Assembly (NCBI GenBank): GCA_947588865.1
Contig: CANPYQ010000069.1
Location: 1 to 5,669, forward strand
Reading direction: 5' to 3'
Source: an uncultured Bacilli bacterium
GTDB taxonomy: Bacteria > Bacillota_I > Bacilli_A > RF39 > UBA660
DNA length: 5,669 nt
The notes below the pieces were generated by a model. That model did no database searches. It was not told the origin of the DNA and was given only the letters and a program-made list of their open reading frames with translations. Below, piece by piece: positions 5,654 to 5,669 of this stretch (positions are counted from its first letter, which is position 1; each line of letters opens with the position of its first letter). A program made the translations under genes and the position numbers.

Positions 5654-5669
5654 AAAATTTAATTTATAT

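Noticed and set aside
5596..5669. Possible riboswitch before the ECF cluster, as seen for vitamin transporters
   Set aside because: Only 74 nt are available and they show one simple inverted repeat, with none of the conserved multi-stem cores of known vitamin riboswitches.

Overview
This is a very A+T-rich window (well under 30 % G+C by eye) of bacterial chromosome. It looks like a low-GC Bacillota/Bacilli or Mollicutes-related lineage, possibly one of the uncultured gut groups; that placement is an inference from base composition, gene order and gene content. TGA appears to act as a stop: it ends the EcfT-like gene in a GTGA overlap, and the tryptophan codon I checked is TGG. Most genes lie on the minus strand; only the NifU-like gene is on the plus strand.

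Right part (5595 down to 2621, minus strand): four overlapping genes in the order ecfA1 - ecfA2 - ecfT - truA. This order is familiar from Bacillota, where the shared energising module of ECF vitamin/metal transporters precedes the tRNA pseudouridine synthase gene. TruA looks normal and starts at GTG. The three ECF genes are full-length and intact, but their key motifs are eroded. In EcfA2 the Walker A Ser/Thr, the Q-loop Gln, the catalytic Glu and the switch His are all replaced. In EcfA1 Walker A is perfect, but the ABC signature, catalytic Glu and switch His are altered. EcfT lacks the Ala-Arg-Gly coupling motifs. This decayed but frame-intact module is the most interesting signal in the window.

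Middle part (2610 down to 816, minus strand): a weak hairpin at the end of truA is followed by a good sigma-A-type promoter. It drives a 271-residue protein with a DUF1292-like N-terminus, a Gln/Asn/Ser/Thr-rich linker and a C-terminal coiled coil. Then comes a 292-residue protein that resembles the CotS/YutH aminoglycoside-phosphotransferase-like family without clear catalytic residues. The second gene probably shares the first gene's transcript.

Left part (1 to 819): the NifU-like Fe-S protein gene (plus strand) converges on the kinase-like gene, and their stop codons share one TTAA. It diverges from a small S1-domain gene of the GSP13/CvfD type through a compact two-promoter region. A tRNA-Val(TAC) gene with its own near-consensus promoter lies at the left edge. 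The genes are tightly packed, with no gene-free stretch over 300 bases, and mRNA leaders look very short.
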